Assembly: GCF_001467825.1 (NCBI RefSeq)
Contig: NZ_LNYK01000001.1
Span: forward strand, 1-61,984
Direction of reading: 5' to 3'
Length of the DNA stretch: 61,984 bases
Origin: Legionella londiniensis
GTDB taxonomy: Bacteria; Pseudomonadota; Gammaproteobacteria; Legionellales; Legionellaceae
The notes under the pieces are model-generated. The model searched no databases. It was not told where the DNA came from and saw only the letters and a list, made by a program, of their open reading frames with translations. Below, one piece after another: positions 1 through 6,290 of the stretch. The first letter of the stretch is position 1. Each line of letters starts with the position of its first letter. The position numbers were made by a program, and so were the translations under genes.

Positions 1-45
1 CCGTTGTGACTCCATTTTTATCTCGTCCATTGCTCTCGCTGCCAT
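1..45 (-). CDS. Possible start of a leftward gene cut by the window edge
   Basis: From an ATG at 45 the minus strand stays open to the window edge and reads MAARAMDEIKMESQR. No Shine-Dalgarno is visible, and the same frame is open upstream to a TAG, so the start is uncertain. The composition is protein-like, but 15 codons are too few for any family call. A palindrome at 140-156 lies about 95 bp upstream and could be its operator. It may equally be chance. Confidence 0.25.
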   Translation of the reverse strand, partial: MAARAMDEIKMESQR

Positions 46-139
46 TGCTATTTGGGCATAATTAAATGGTGATTGAACCTAGATTCTCGCTAGCTCGTCA
101 GTTGTGTTAAGTTCATAATAACATATGACGTGTAAATGT

Positions 140-156
140 AAACACGAAATGTGTTT
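140..156. promoter_or_regulatory. Operator-like palindrome AAACAC-N5-GTGTTT (site 1)
   Basis: AAACACGAAATGTGTTT is a perfect 6-bp inverted repeat with a 5-bp centre. It just touches the stop codon of the nuclease gene that ends at 156. A closely related sequence occurs at 39921-39939 upstream of the integrase module, and a half-matching one at 24171-24184 upstream of the S24 repressor. The shared form and promoter-type positions suggest a binding site for an ICE regulator; that is inference. Confidence 0.45.
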
Positions 157-2117
157 TATGTTTTAAGCATATATTGCCACGCCTCGATGATCATCACCAT
201 AGCCAAGGTATCCAGCTCACAATACCGCAATAGACCGTTTCTTAATTCCAATCGTTCAAAATCACTCATATCCGTGAACTGTAATTTTGCATAGGCAATC
301 GTTGCAGCACCACCTTCTTTTAAATCCTTACTTTCAAACAACAAGGGAGCATCTTCATCAGAGATATCTTTATTGATGGGCGGTAATAGATGATATGGGT
401 CTTTGATTTTCTGATTTTCTTCGACTATCCAGATTTGATTAACAAAATTTTGGCTCGGAATGCCATTAACAGCTCCATAAATAGGTTGACTGTATTTTTC
501 TTGAAGGTATTTTGAGCGGTTAAGAATTGCAGGAAATACCTCCTTTATGGAATTGGAACCATTGGTCAGTGGATCATAATAAAATCGTTTGATCAACTCT
601 AAAATATCCACCATACAACGTGGGCCTTCCCATTTCTCTTTGCTTTCAGAAGGTGATTTTGTGATTGAACGGATAAAAGAACAGAGCATTTCTTTATCAT
701 TGGGTGGAACAGGCATTTTTTCCAGTTGATTACGAATAAAGTTGAGGTAAGTGTTTTCATGATTGCTGTATCGAAAAATTGTCCCCTCATCATTTTCCAA
801 TTCTCTTTTTAAATGTCGAATAAAATCGATTGTAGGATTAACGCCTGGCTCAGAATTAAGATATTCACCAACATGAGCAACATCGCCATTTTTATCCAAT
901 GTATGATGCGAATACTGGAAGGCAATGCCTTGATAAGGGTGAGCACCTTTATTGAAAGGAATGGGTAACATTGCTGTTTCAAAATCGATGAAGTGAAGCG
1001 GGTATTCCCATGAATTCATTTCAGCGTGCAGGTTATCTTTGTCAATCCAGACGCTATTATTCTGATTTTTAACTTTTTCTATTTGCAGCCATTGCCGTTG
1101 TGTTCTGGAAAGCCCTGCTTCATCCGGCTCTTTGATTTTTAAATCAGACTCATCGATATCTTTTAATTTAATTAGCCCATTACTAAAATATTTAGGTTTG
1201 TCTCGGCAGTCCCATAAATCAAATACAGTGGGGTCATTAAAGTCAGATTCTTTATATGCAAGCGCCTCTCGCCAGCATTCCTTAAAGCCAGAGAGCAAAT
1301 TATTATCTGAACCAGTGGTTTTAAACTGGCAAGAACCGCACTCTTTTTTCGCTTTAGGTGGAAATTTCTGATCATTGAAATAAAGTTGGCTGAATTGAAG
1401 AAATTGGTCTTTTACCGTTTGCCCTTCATCATTCTTCTCTTGCCAGAGTAATTCAATATGGTAATCAACATTGATTTGTTTAAGAATTTTTACCGATAAA
1501 TCCTCTTCAGTAACAGGCGCTGTGAGTATAACTTTAGCTTTTCCTTGTTTATCTTTTTGTACCAGGAATTTTTGATTCAAGCCATCAGTAGGGCATAAAG
1601 AATCCTTATCAACGAGCATTAAATAGCTGCTAATAGTGAAAGAGGGAAATAATTGTTTTAGAACCCATTTTTGAAAAGCGATATCAGCAATATAAGGGCG
1701 CCATTCTGAACTAACAGCACCTTTTTTCGTTGCCATTTTTGATTCATCTTTCTTACTGATTGACTTGGCTTTGACTTCAATTAATTTGATATGCCCAGGT
1801 CTTTTTTGCAGGATATCAGCACGTAGAAAATAACCCTGGTATTGAAACGACGCTTCAAATAAAGTCACTGCCTCTGTTTGAAACAAGTGCTGGGTCGTGG
1901 CAATGGCCTCTTTATTACTTGAGGCCGTTATTGGTATTCCATCAGGATAATAACATCTGGCCAATGCTTCGACTTGTGCGCCGCCTTCAGCTAATGCTTT
2001 TAAAAAAGAGTCTTCATCCTGCTTATTGGCATATTCATCTGGGCGATCGTAATACCAAAGCTTTGTTGGACATTCCAAGGCCAGTTTAAATTTTGATTTG
2101 GTTAAAAACTTTGCCAT
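156..2117 (-). CDS. DUF2779 protein: Cas4/RecB-like nuclease plus DEDD exonuclease-like domain
   Basis: 653 aa. The N-terminal half has PD-(D/E)XK signatures (D101, then E114-V-K116) and a spaced cysteine set (C16, C260-x2-C263, C281) of the kind that binds an Fe-S cluster in Cas4 and AddB nucleases. The C-terminal half, DUF2779, has an RNase H-fold/DnaQ-like acidic set: D378-x-E380 in HFIDFETAM, and D636 in YCELDTLAM. DUF2779 proteins are uncharacterised; the combined motifs suggest nucleic-acid cleavage or end processing. It is the last visible gene of the leftward set behind the two recombinase genes and lies 92 bp after them. The role (defence, replication or recombination for the ICE) cannot be read from sequence. 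Confidence 0.8.
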   Translation of the reverse strand: MAKFLTKSKFKLALECPTKLWYYDRPDEYANKQDEDSFLKALAEGGAQVEALARCYYPDGIPITASSNKEAIATTQHLFQTEAVTLFEASFQYQGYFLRADILQKRPGHIKLIEVKAKSISKKDESKMATKKGAVSSEWRPYIADIAFQKWVLKQLFPSFTISSYLMLVDKDSLCPTDGLNQKFLVQKDKQGKAKVILTAPVTEEDLSVKILKQINVDYHIELLWQEKNDEGQTVKDQFLQFSQLYFNDQKFPPKAKKECGSCQFKTTGSDNNLLSGFKECWREALAYKESDFNDPTVFDLWDCRDKPKYFSNGLIKLKDIDESDLKIKEPDEAGLSRTQRQWLQIEKVKNQNNSVWIDKDNLHAEMNSWEYPLHFIDFETAMLPIPFNKGAHPYQGIAFQYSHHTLDKNGDVAHVGEYLNSEPGVNPTIDFIRHLKRELENDEGTIFRYSNHENTYLNFIRNQLEKMPVPPNDKEMLCSFIRSITKSPSESKEKWEGPRCMVDILELIKRFYYDPLTNGSNSIKEVFPAILNRSKYLQEKYSQPIYGAVNGIPSQNFVNQIWIVEENQKIKDPYHLLPPINKDISDEDAPLLFESKDLKEGGAATIAYAKLQFTDMSDFERLELRNGLLRYCELDTLAMVMIIEAWQYMLKT

Positions 2118-2209
2118 TTCCGTCCTTGTAATCGCCAGTTAGAATTGCTCCACTGTTAAGTGTAGCAAATTGATTTGTCAGAATAGTTTCGTAGCGCTAT
2201 AAGCGTTTA

Positions 2210-3106
2210 TTATCCTAGATAGAGCCTGGTGATCGAGATTCGCGAATGCCCAAGCAGGGTACTGAGTATTTCTCTCGCTGTCCTATCAATGATTTTTTCT
2301 TCTGAAGAAAGATCTTTGTAAGGTTTACCACCTTGAATGGGACACAATAATGGTGTTTTGGTAGGTGATAGATGGGCGGTTAATTCATGATATCGATTTT
2401 GAGCATAAGCATGGCGTAGACCATGAAGTTTATTAACCCCAAGTAGTTCAATTTGCTTTTGATAATGACTTAGATGGCTTTTGTAGGTCCTGTTCTCGGG
2501 TATCAATGAATGATGGGGCTTGATCGTTTTGGATGCTCTGTATAACCAGTCCTGTTGTGCTCGATTGGTGATTGGCAGCGTTCTGCCAATGCCCCCTTTC
2601 GTCCAGCTGGACTTAATGACCAGGGCATTTCCTTGCCAGGCTTCTGATACCACCAATTTCATTGATTCTTCTCGTCTGAGTCCAAATAAAGCCTGAGCTT
2701 CAAGTGATAAGCGTATATGTGGATCAGTGCATTTGTTTAAGTCGATATTAAATATAGCCTTGTTATGGGTAGGGATATAAGTTCGGCGGGGAATGTTGTA
2801 GTTGTCATTGTTTGCTTTAACCAGATTGGATTTACCAAGAATATTGGCCGTTTTACGCAGTTTGGCCATATAATTTTTAATGGTAGCTGGTTTTTTGCCT
2901 TGTGTTTTCCAGTGCTCTACCAATACATGAATATGTTTTGGCTTTAAGCCGTTCATATGTCCTATTTTATATCCCAGTTCATGCAAATCTTTCATGCAAC
3001 GGTGCAGCATATGGCGCATATCTGCAAGACTTGCATGGGAATAATTGTCAATTTGATTGACGAACTTATTAACTGAGAAGTGAGCACTGCGGAGTTTATT
3101 GCTCAT
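2210..3106 (-). CDS. Tyrosine recombinase, SAM-like plus Integrase_1 type, catalytically complete
   Basis: 298 aa from the chosen ATG at 3106, which has GGAG eight bases upstream; the open frame runs 15 codons further, to 3151. The catalytic set of tyrosine recombinases is visible: Arg in GLRREES, a Lys in SSWTKGG, HGLRH (HxxR), LLGHSR, and the Tyr in ITRLYLG right at the C-terminus. The terminal layout fits the Phage_int_SAM_2/Integrase_1 family found in conjugative islands. The start overlaps the last 11 bases of the upstream degenerate recombinase, so the two are probably translated together. It is distinct from the integrase beside the tRNA at 40219 and probably has another job, such as resolution or inversion. 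Confidence 0.8.
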   Translation of the reverse strand: MSNKLRSAHFSVNKFVNQIDNYSHASLADMRHMLHRCMKDLHELGYKIGHMNGLKPKHIHVLVEHWKTQGKKPATIKNYMAKLRKTANILGKSNLVKANNDNYNIPRRTYIPTHNKAIFNIDLNKCTDPHIRLSLEAQALFGLRREESMKLVVSEAWQGNALVIKSSWTKGGIGRTLPITNRAQQDWLYRASKTIKPHHSLIPENRTYKSHLSHYQKQIELLGVNKLHGLRHAYAQNRYHELTAHLSPTKTPLLCPIQGGKPYKDLSSEEKIIDRTAREILSTLLGHSRISITRLYLG

Positions 3107-3905
3107 TGAGGTATCTCCACAAGCTGGTTCTGGATTTAAGTCCCATTTCATCCATGATTACCCAGTTTAATTTATATTGGCTCAGGGTTGATGATAGCTC
3201 CTGATTTAGCCACTTGGCGTAAAGGTAGCGCCAGGATTTTGATTGAGGAATTTTGGACTGGTTAAGGATTTTTCGTAAGTGAGATTTGATGCTTTGTTCA
3301 CCATATATTTGCAATAGACTAGATGGTCCCTGCGTTAGTTCTTTTAGCGAATCAATAATGCTGGTCTGTACGTCATTACGATAAGGTATTATTCTGTCCT
3401 GACTGTTAAAGGTGATTTCTCGTGTCAGCCATAGATTGCTTTGTTGGGTGTGAATATTGGGTTTGATTCGTATGGCTTCGCTGTAAGTTAGGCCAAAATT
3501 AACTTGTAAAGCCAGAATAACGCGAATCAAAGGCTCTTCTATTTGCAGCCAAAAATCTTGAGTAATTTTTACTTTCTTTTTTTTCTTGAAATTGCGCACA
3601 ATGCCTAATTGTCGATTGGTGAGAGTGGTTTGTTTATTGCCCATATCATTTAAAAATTTTCTGATGACGGTAAGATGATTCAGCATGGTCGCTGGTTTGA
3701 TTTTTTGCTTGTGCCAATGATTGGCTAATTGTTTTAAATGATCATTATTGAATGATAACCAATCATTGGGGGTATTTTTGATGGTATAGATATCATGGGT
3801 GAGTTTTGAGATGACATGATTACGAAAACGGCGGGCTTTTAACCCACCATGGCGATTATTTTTGATATATTGCCTTGCTTCCTTTCTTAATGAATATTGC
3901 TGCAT
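3096..3905 (-). CDS. Degenerate tyrosine-recombinase-like partner protein
   Basis: 269 aa from the ATG at 3905, chosen because AGGTGAG lies just upstream; the frame is open to 3965. It follows the layout of its downstream neighbour: basic N-terminus, SAM-like core-binding segment, catalytic-like region. Key residues are lost. The first catalytic Arg position reads GLTYSEA where the neighbour has GLRREES, and the HxxR box reads SWRYLY, without the His. A Tyr survives in LWRYLNEQ at the end. It is probably a DNA-binding accessory subunit rather than an active enzyme. Tandem related recombinases are common in mobile elements; the loss of catalytic residues is seen directly, the accessory role is inferred. 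Confidence 0.65.
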   Translation of the reverse strand: MQQYSLRKEARQYIKNNRHGGLKARRFRNHVISKLTHDIYTIKNTPNDWLSFNNDHLKQLANHWHKQKIKPATMLNHLTVIRKFLNDMGNKQTTLTNRQLGIVRNFKKKKKVKITQDFWLQIEEPLIRVILALQVNFGLTYSEAIRIKPNIHTQQSNLWLTREITFNSQDRIIPYRNDVQTSIIDSLKELTQGPSSLLQIYGEQSIKSHLRKILNQSKIPQSKSWRYLYAKWLNQELSSTLSQYKLNWVIMDEMGLKSRTSLWRYLNEQ

Positions 3906-4194
3906 AATCTCACCTGAAAAAATTATTTGCCCTGACTTTGGTTTAGTGTTGGTCGAGCGGTTCACTCAAAGGCGACACCCAGCAAATGCTGCAAGGCTCG
4001 AAAAGCTGGCAAATCAGCTATTGAACGTCAAATCAATTTGCCGTTCGGTTTTTTCTGGTTTTTTCCTCCTTATTTATAAAAAAGTGACAGACACGACAAA
4101 GTCTAAGGCTTTATCCCGAATCCATAGATCAGATGAAATGATCGGTTACCGAATGGTAACGACTCCAGAACAGCTATTTCCCGACTGAACGTCC

Positions 4195-4222
4195 AGCCAC
4201 AGGTTAGGGAAGGGGTGTGGCT
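4195..4222 (-). ncRNA. Hairpin directly 3' of the ribozyme
   Basis: AGCCACA (4195-4201) and TGTGGCT (4216-4222) form a perfect 7-bp stem with a 14-nt loop. On the minus strand it begins 9 nt after the predicted ribozyme cleavage point, so the 3' cleavage product, which would be the recombinase mRNA, would carry a 5'-terminal stem-loop. Such a structure could protect a 5'-hydroxyl RNA end; this role is inference. Confidence 0.45.
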
Positions 4223-4224
4223 TG

Positions 4225-4275
4225 AGTACTAGACCTTAAAGGTTTCGCCTGTTGTACAGGCTCATCAGTAGTACT
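4225..4275 (-). ncRNA. Hammerhead ribozyme, type I, in the recombinase-operon leader
   Basis: Read on the minus strand: stem I 5' arm AGTACTA (4275-4269), core CTGATGA (4268-4262), stem II GCCTG/CAGGC with loop TACAA (4261-4247), core GAAA (4246-4243), stem III ACC/GGT with a short loop (4243-4233), cleavage nucleotide C at 4232 in a GTC triplet, and stem I 3' arm TAGTACT (4231-4225). Stem I is a perfect 7 bp, stem II a perfect 5 bp starting with the required G-C pair, and every invariant core base of hammerhead RNAs is present. The open stem is stem I, which defines type I. Predicted cleavage is between 4232 and 4231, about 326 nt upstream of the recombinase-like start at 3905. Bacterial hammerheads are known, some beside integrase genes of mobile DNA. 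Confidence 0.88.
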
Positions 4276-4331
4276 TAGTTAAAAATTATCAAACTGGTGC
4301 AAGTTGGGCAAGGATTTTGGGGTATGGATTT

Positions 4332-4358
4332 GTTCCATCCCGCGGTGCGGGTTGGAAC
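4332..4358. repeat. Inverted repeat, 12-bp arms, 3-nt loop
   Basis: GTTCCATCCCGC and GCGGGTTGGAAC pair at 11 of 12 positions around GGT. It is GC-rich against an AT-rich background and lies about 95-120 bp upstream of the deaminase gene. There is no T-run on either side, so it is not a classic terminator. It could be part of a small RNA or a protein-binding site. Confidence 0.6.
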
Positions 4359-4407
4359 AAAAGGGCATAATGTGTTGATTTTACTGGGTAAAATCAAGGA
4401 TGGTTTT

Positions 4408-4440
4408 CTGCGTCACTGCATATGATTTGCAGTGACGCAG
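4408..4440. repeat. Perfect 13-bp inverted repeat before the deaminase gene
   Basis: CTGCGTCACTGCA (4408-4420) and TGCAGTGACGCAG (4428-4440) match perfectly around a 7-nt loop. The repeat ends 13 bp before the first possible start codon of the deaminase gene, so in RNA it would sit in that gene's leader. No T-run follows. Candidate roles are an operator or the 3' stem of an upstream RNA antitoxin. Confidence 0.65.
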
Positions 4441-4453
4441 GATATTAGAGTTA

Positions 4454-6277
4454 ATGTCTATAATAAAGATAAACATTATTTATATGGTGAAATACATGGA
4501 AGTGTCTCAGAAAGATAGAAATCCGTTTGAATTAGTTATTGGGCTGGTTGGCGGTCTAGGAACAAATTTTGATAAAGTATATAAAGAATTAGAATCTGCA
4601 TTCAAATCGGCTAATTGCTTAGTAAAAAAAATTAAGGTTACAAAATATCTGACCCTCCAAGAACAAGATAATGTTGATTTTTTAGATAATTTAGAACAAA
4701 AAATTAAAAAAATGAATGAGGCAAGAGAACAACTTCCTTACGGGATTGCATCTTACCTAGCCATTTTATTTATCCACAATGATAGAATTAAAAGAAGCGA
4801 AATAAAAAGTGACATTAAGAAGCCGGTTGTATACATAGTTGATTCCCTTAAGCACCCTGATGAATATCAAATATTTAGAGATGTTTATAGAAGAAATTTT
4901 GTACTTTTATCAGTATATGAATCAAAAGAATCACGAAAGGAAAATCTATTAAACCAGCAATTATATTCTATAACCAATAATCTATCCGAACTTCATCACG
5001 AACAAATCGAAGAACTTATGAATACTGATGAAAGTGAAGGAATTACGCATGGAAGAGATACTTTAAAAACTTATCATAAAGCACATTATTTTATCCATTC
5101 TGATTATTTAAACCAAGATATCGAAAGATTTGTAAATTTACTTTTTAATATCCCTTTTACAACTCCGTCTAAAGATGAAGTAGCCATGATGTATGCTTAT
5201 GTTTCTTCTTTAAGATCTAGTGATATTTCACGACAAGTTGGAGCTGTCATTATTGATGATGATGGTAATATTATCGCAAGTGGCTGTAATGAGGTTCCAA
5301 AGTTTGGCGGAGGATTATATTGGGATAATATTAATCCTGATCTGAGGGATTGGAAAACTGTTGATTGTAATCGAGTACCTATTGGAGAGAAATTAAAACT
5401 CAAATCTTTCAAAAATTATTTGGTTAAAACGACTAAAAATCCTGAAAAATTGTCCAATAAAGAATTAAAACTGTTTGGTAAAAGCAACAGAACATATATT
5501 TTATACAATAACAAAATTTATTATGTAGATAAAAACGCTAATTTAATGTCTCTTATTATAAATAAACCATTAAATAACGATGAATTAGAAAAAATATTTC
5601 CCAAAGAAACAGATAAATTAAAGTTAGTATCGCTTGATGAATTTCGTAAATTTGAAGAATTTACAGGATATAATTTTATTAGCAATTACAACGATGATTC
5701 TCTAGAGTATATTAGGGCTGTACACGCTGAAGAAGCAGCGATTTGTGATGCTGCTAAAAGAGGAGTCTCAATTAAAAATACCACATTATATACAACAACT
5801 TTTCCTTGTCACTTATGCACTAAACATATAATAGCTGCTGGAATCCATACAGTTGTTTATATTGAACCTTACCCTAAAAGTATGGCTGAAGATTTATTCG
5901 AAAATATGGTTAAAGATAAAGCTTCTATTGATGATTTAAATATGGTTAAATTTTATCCTTTTCGTGGGGTTTCACCGAAAAGGTATAAGTATATTTTTTC
6001 AAAATCTAAACTTGATAGACGCGACAGGGTACATACCGAGAGAATTATAAGTTGGAATTTAAGTGATTCAGAACCTATTTATTTATCACATTCAACCCCT
6101 TTAGCTTATTTTTGGGTTGAAAAGGTATATATTGATTTCATTTTGGATAAGTTAAGGAAAGTTTTTGATATTGATAATCTTTTATGTCAAATGTCAACGA
6201 AAAAACTTCAAAAGCTATTTGATAATTATATTGAGATTTATGGTTCATTTGAATGTCCTGATTCAAAAAAAAAATGA
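4454..6277 (+). CDS. AvcD-like anti-phage P-loop/deoxycytidylate deaminase
   Basis: 607 aa from 4454; ATGs at 4484 and 4496 are alternatives because ribosome-binding signals are weak. The N-terminus has a P-loop-like segment (GLVGGLG, residues 30-36). The C-terminal half is a zinc cytidine/deoxycytidylate deaminase domain with HAE (424-426) and PCHLC (451-455), supplying the Zn ligands and catalytic Glu. P-loop plus deaminase in one chain is the architecture of AvcD and related anti-phage dC(T)P deaminases, which deplete deoxycytidine nucleotides during infection. The gene is strongly AT-rich compared with the transfer genes, points against its neighbours, and sits between two ICE modules, as expected of acquired cargo. 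AvcD is normally held in check by a short RNA encoded just upstream. Confidence 0.82.
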   Translation: MSIIKINIIYMVKYMEVSQKDRNPFELVIGLVGGLGTNFDKVYKELESAFKSANCLVKKIKVTKYLTLQEQDNVDFLDNLEQKIKKMNEAREQLPYGIASYLAILFIHNDRIKRSEIKSDIKKPVVYIVDSLKHPDEYQIFRDVYRRNFVLLSVYESKESRKENLLNQQLYSITNNLSELHHEQIEELMNTDESEGITHGRDTLKTYHKAHYFIHSDYLNQDIERFVNLLFNIPFTTPSKDEVAMMYAYVSSLRSSDISRQVGAVIIDDDGNIIASGCNEVPKFGGGLYWDNINPDLRDWKTVDCNRVPIGEKLKLKSFKNYLVKTTKNPEKLSNKELKLFGKSNRTYILYNNKIYYVDKNANLMSLIINKPLNNDELEKIFPKETDKLKLVSLDEFRKFEEFTGYNFISNYNDDSLEYIRAVHAEEAAICDAAKRGVSIKNTTLYTTTFPCHLCTKHIIAAGIHTVVYIEPYPKSMAEDLFENMVKDKASIDDLNMVKFYPFRGVSPKRYKYIFSKSKLDRRDRVHTERIISWNLSDSEPIYLSHSTPLAYFWVEKVYIDFILDKLRKVFDIDNLLCQMSTKKLQKLFDNYIEIYGSFECPDSKKK

Positions 6278-6290
6278 TAAATATCGAGAC

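Larger units (their letters stand above)
3906..4453. other. 548-bp structured intergenic region between divergent genes
   Basis: It separates the leftward recombinase operon from the rightward deaminase gene. It holds a hammerhead-type ribozyme on the minus strand (4225-4275), a 7-bp-stem hairpin beside it (4195-4222), a GTTACC-N4-GGTAAC repeat near 4145-4160, and two strong inverted repeats at 4332-4358 and 4408-4440. An open frame from 3862 to 4188 on the plus strand has no recognisable protein features and overlaps the recombinase gene, so it is not called. Both flanking operons must have promoters here, but no convincing -35/-10 pair was identified. Confidence 0.7.

Noticed and set aside
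3862-4188. 108-codon plus-strand open frame across the recombinase start and intergenic region
   Set aside because: It overlaps a better-supported gene, has no ribosome site and no recognisable protein pattern; the region is better explained as non-coding RNA and regulatory DNA.
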